Source: WJMT01 sp041686095
GTDB lineage: Bacteria > Acidobacteriota > Aminicenantia > Aminicenantales > Aminicenantaceae
Assembly: GCA_041686095.1 (NCBI GenBank)
Contig: JAWLEN010000132.1
Location: 1 to 5,846 of the forward strand
DNA: 5,846 bases
Direction of reading: 5' to 3'
A model generated the notes under the pieces. The model was not told where the DNA came from and ran no database searches. It saw nothing but the letters and a program-made list of their open reading frames with translations. The translations under genes and the position numbers were made by a program. Positions within the stretch are counted from its first letter, which is position 1; every line of letters begins with the position of its first letter. Below are positions 5,434-5,846 of this stretch, one piece after another.

Positions 5434-5846
5434 GATCATTTTCCATACAGAGTTTTGGCTGCCGGACAAACCAAGCAGAAGCTTTTCAATGGGCCGGGCA
5501 ATTTCAGCAAAACGGCCTGGTTTTAGAAAATGATTTTTATAAAAGCGACATTGTCATTGTTAATACCTGCACCCTGACTCAAAGGGCGGATGCGGATGCC
5601 AGGAATTTCATAAGGAAAGTCTCCCGCCAGAATCCCAAAGCCCGGATCATAGTCACAGGATGTTATGCTCAGAGAGAACCGGTTCGATTCCGGAAAAACT
5701 CTAAAGTCTGGAAGGTCTTTTTAAACAATGAAAAAGACCTTCTGCAGCAAGAAGTGATTGAGGATTTTGGGAATAATGAGCGGGCTCCATACACTCCATT
5801 TCGTTCCAGAGCTCCGGTGAAGATACAGGACGGATGTGATTATAAC
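5430..5846 (+). CDS. mtaB: MtaB/MiaB-family tRNA methylthiotransferase, 3'-truncated by window edge
   Basis: An open frame of 139 codons runs off the window; it overlaps the purE stop by ATGA. The N-terminus is the methylthiotransferase domain with its three cluster cysteines: Cys11 in SFGCRTNQAEA, Cys47 in IVNTCTLTQRADADAR, and Cys78 in VTGCYAQREP. After a linker the sequence reaches KIQDGCDYN, where Cys136 should be the first cysteine of the radical-SAM CxxxCxxC motif, the rest lying outside. Family members add a methylthio group to position 2 of the modified adenosine at tRNA position 37. The NTCTxTxxAD and KIQDGC patterns resemble MtaB (t6A to ms2t6A) more than MiaB or RimO. A full enzyme would be around 430 residues. 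Which tRNA substrate it uses is inferred from motif style only. Confidence 0.88.
   Translation, partial: MRSFSIQSFGCRTNQAEAFQWAGQFQQNGLVLENDFYKSDIVIVNTCTLTQRADADARNFIRKVSRQNPKARIIVTGCYAQREPVRFRKNSKVWKVFLNNEKDLLQQEVIEDFGNNERAPYTPFRSRAPVKIQDGCDYN

Overview
The window reads as a moderately AT-rich bacterial chromosome segment. Genes are packed on the + strand, with good Shine-Dalgarno sites and ATGA stop/start overlaps. A periplasmic-type S41 protease and a MiaB/MtaB-family radical-SAM enzyme point to Bacteria, probably a diderm. The style of the S41 C-terminus and the divergent serine hydroxymethyltransferase loosely recall uncultured Acidobacteriota/Aminicenantes-like or deltaproteobacterial lineages, but this is an impression and not a classification.

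Layout. Positions 1-1092 hold the 3' part of a C-terminal-processing (S41) protease whose beginning lies outside the window. Positions 1089-1568 are a non-coding mosaic of inverted and direct repeats with 11-bp perfect terminal inverted repeats. It looks like a dispersed or MITE-like element, and its left end supplies the protease stop codon. After it come a candidate extended -10 promoter (about 1608-1616) and a short leader. A co-directional gene run follows: rpiB (1688-2137), a divergent glyA-family gene (2156-3586), purD (3665-4945), purE (4942-5433) and the start of an mtaB-like gene (5430 to the window end). The only sizeable gap in that run (3587-3664) carries four TGAATGG-type heptamers starting at the glyA stop codon, then a weak hairpin with a T-tract.

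How the genes fit together. RpiB interconverts ribulose-5-P and ribose-5-P, the precursor of PRPP. The SHMT-like enzyme would yield glycine and a folate one-carbon unit from serine. PurD joins phosphoribosylamine to glycine. PurE acts at the AIR-to-CAIR stage. The run therefore groups suppliers of de novo purine synthesis with two of its steps. The final gene is a tRNA methylthiotransferase, translationally coupled to purE but without an obvious purine role.

Novelty. I do not see a clear new defence or mobile system. The parts most worth attention are the 480-bp repeat mosaic, the divergent glyA subfamily, and the coincidence that two unrelated repeats begin at stop codons.
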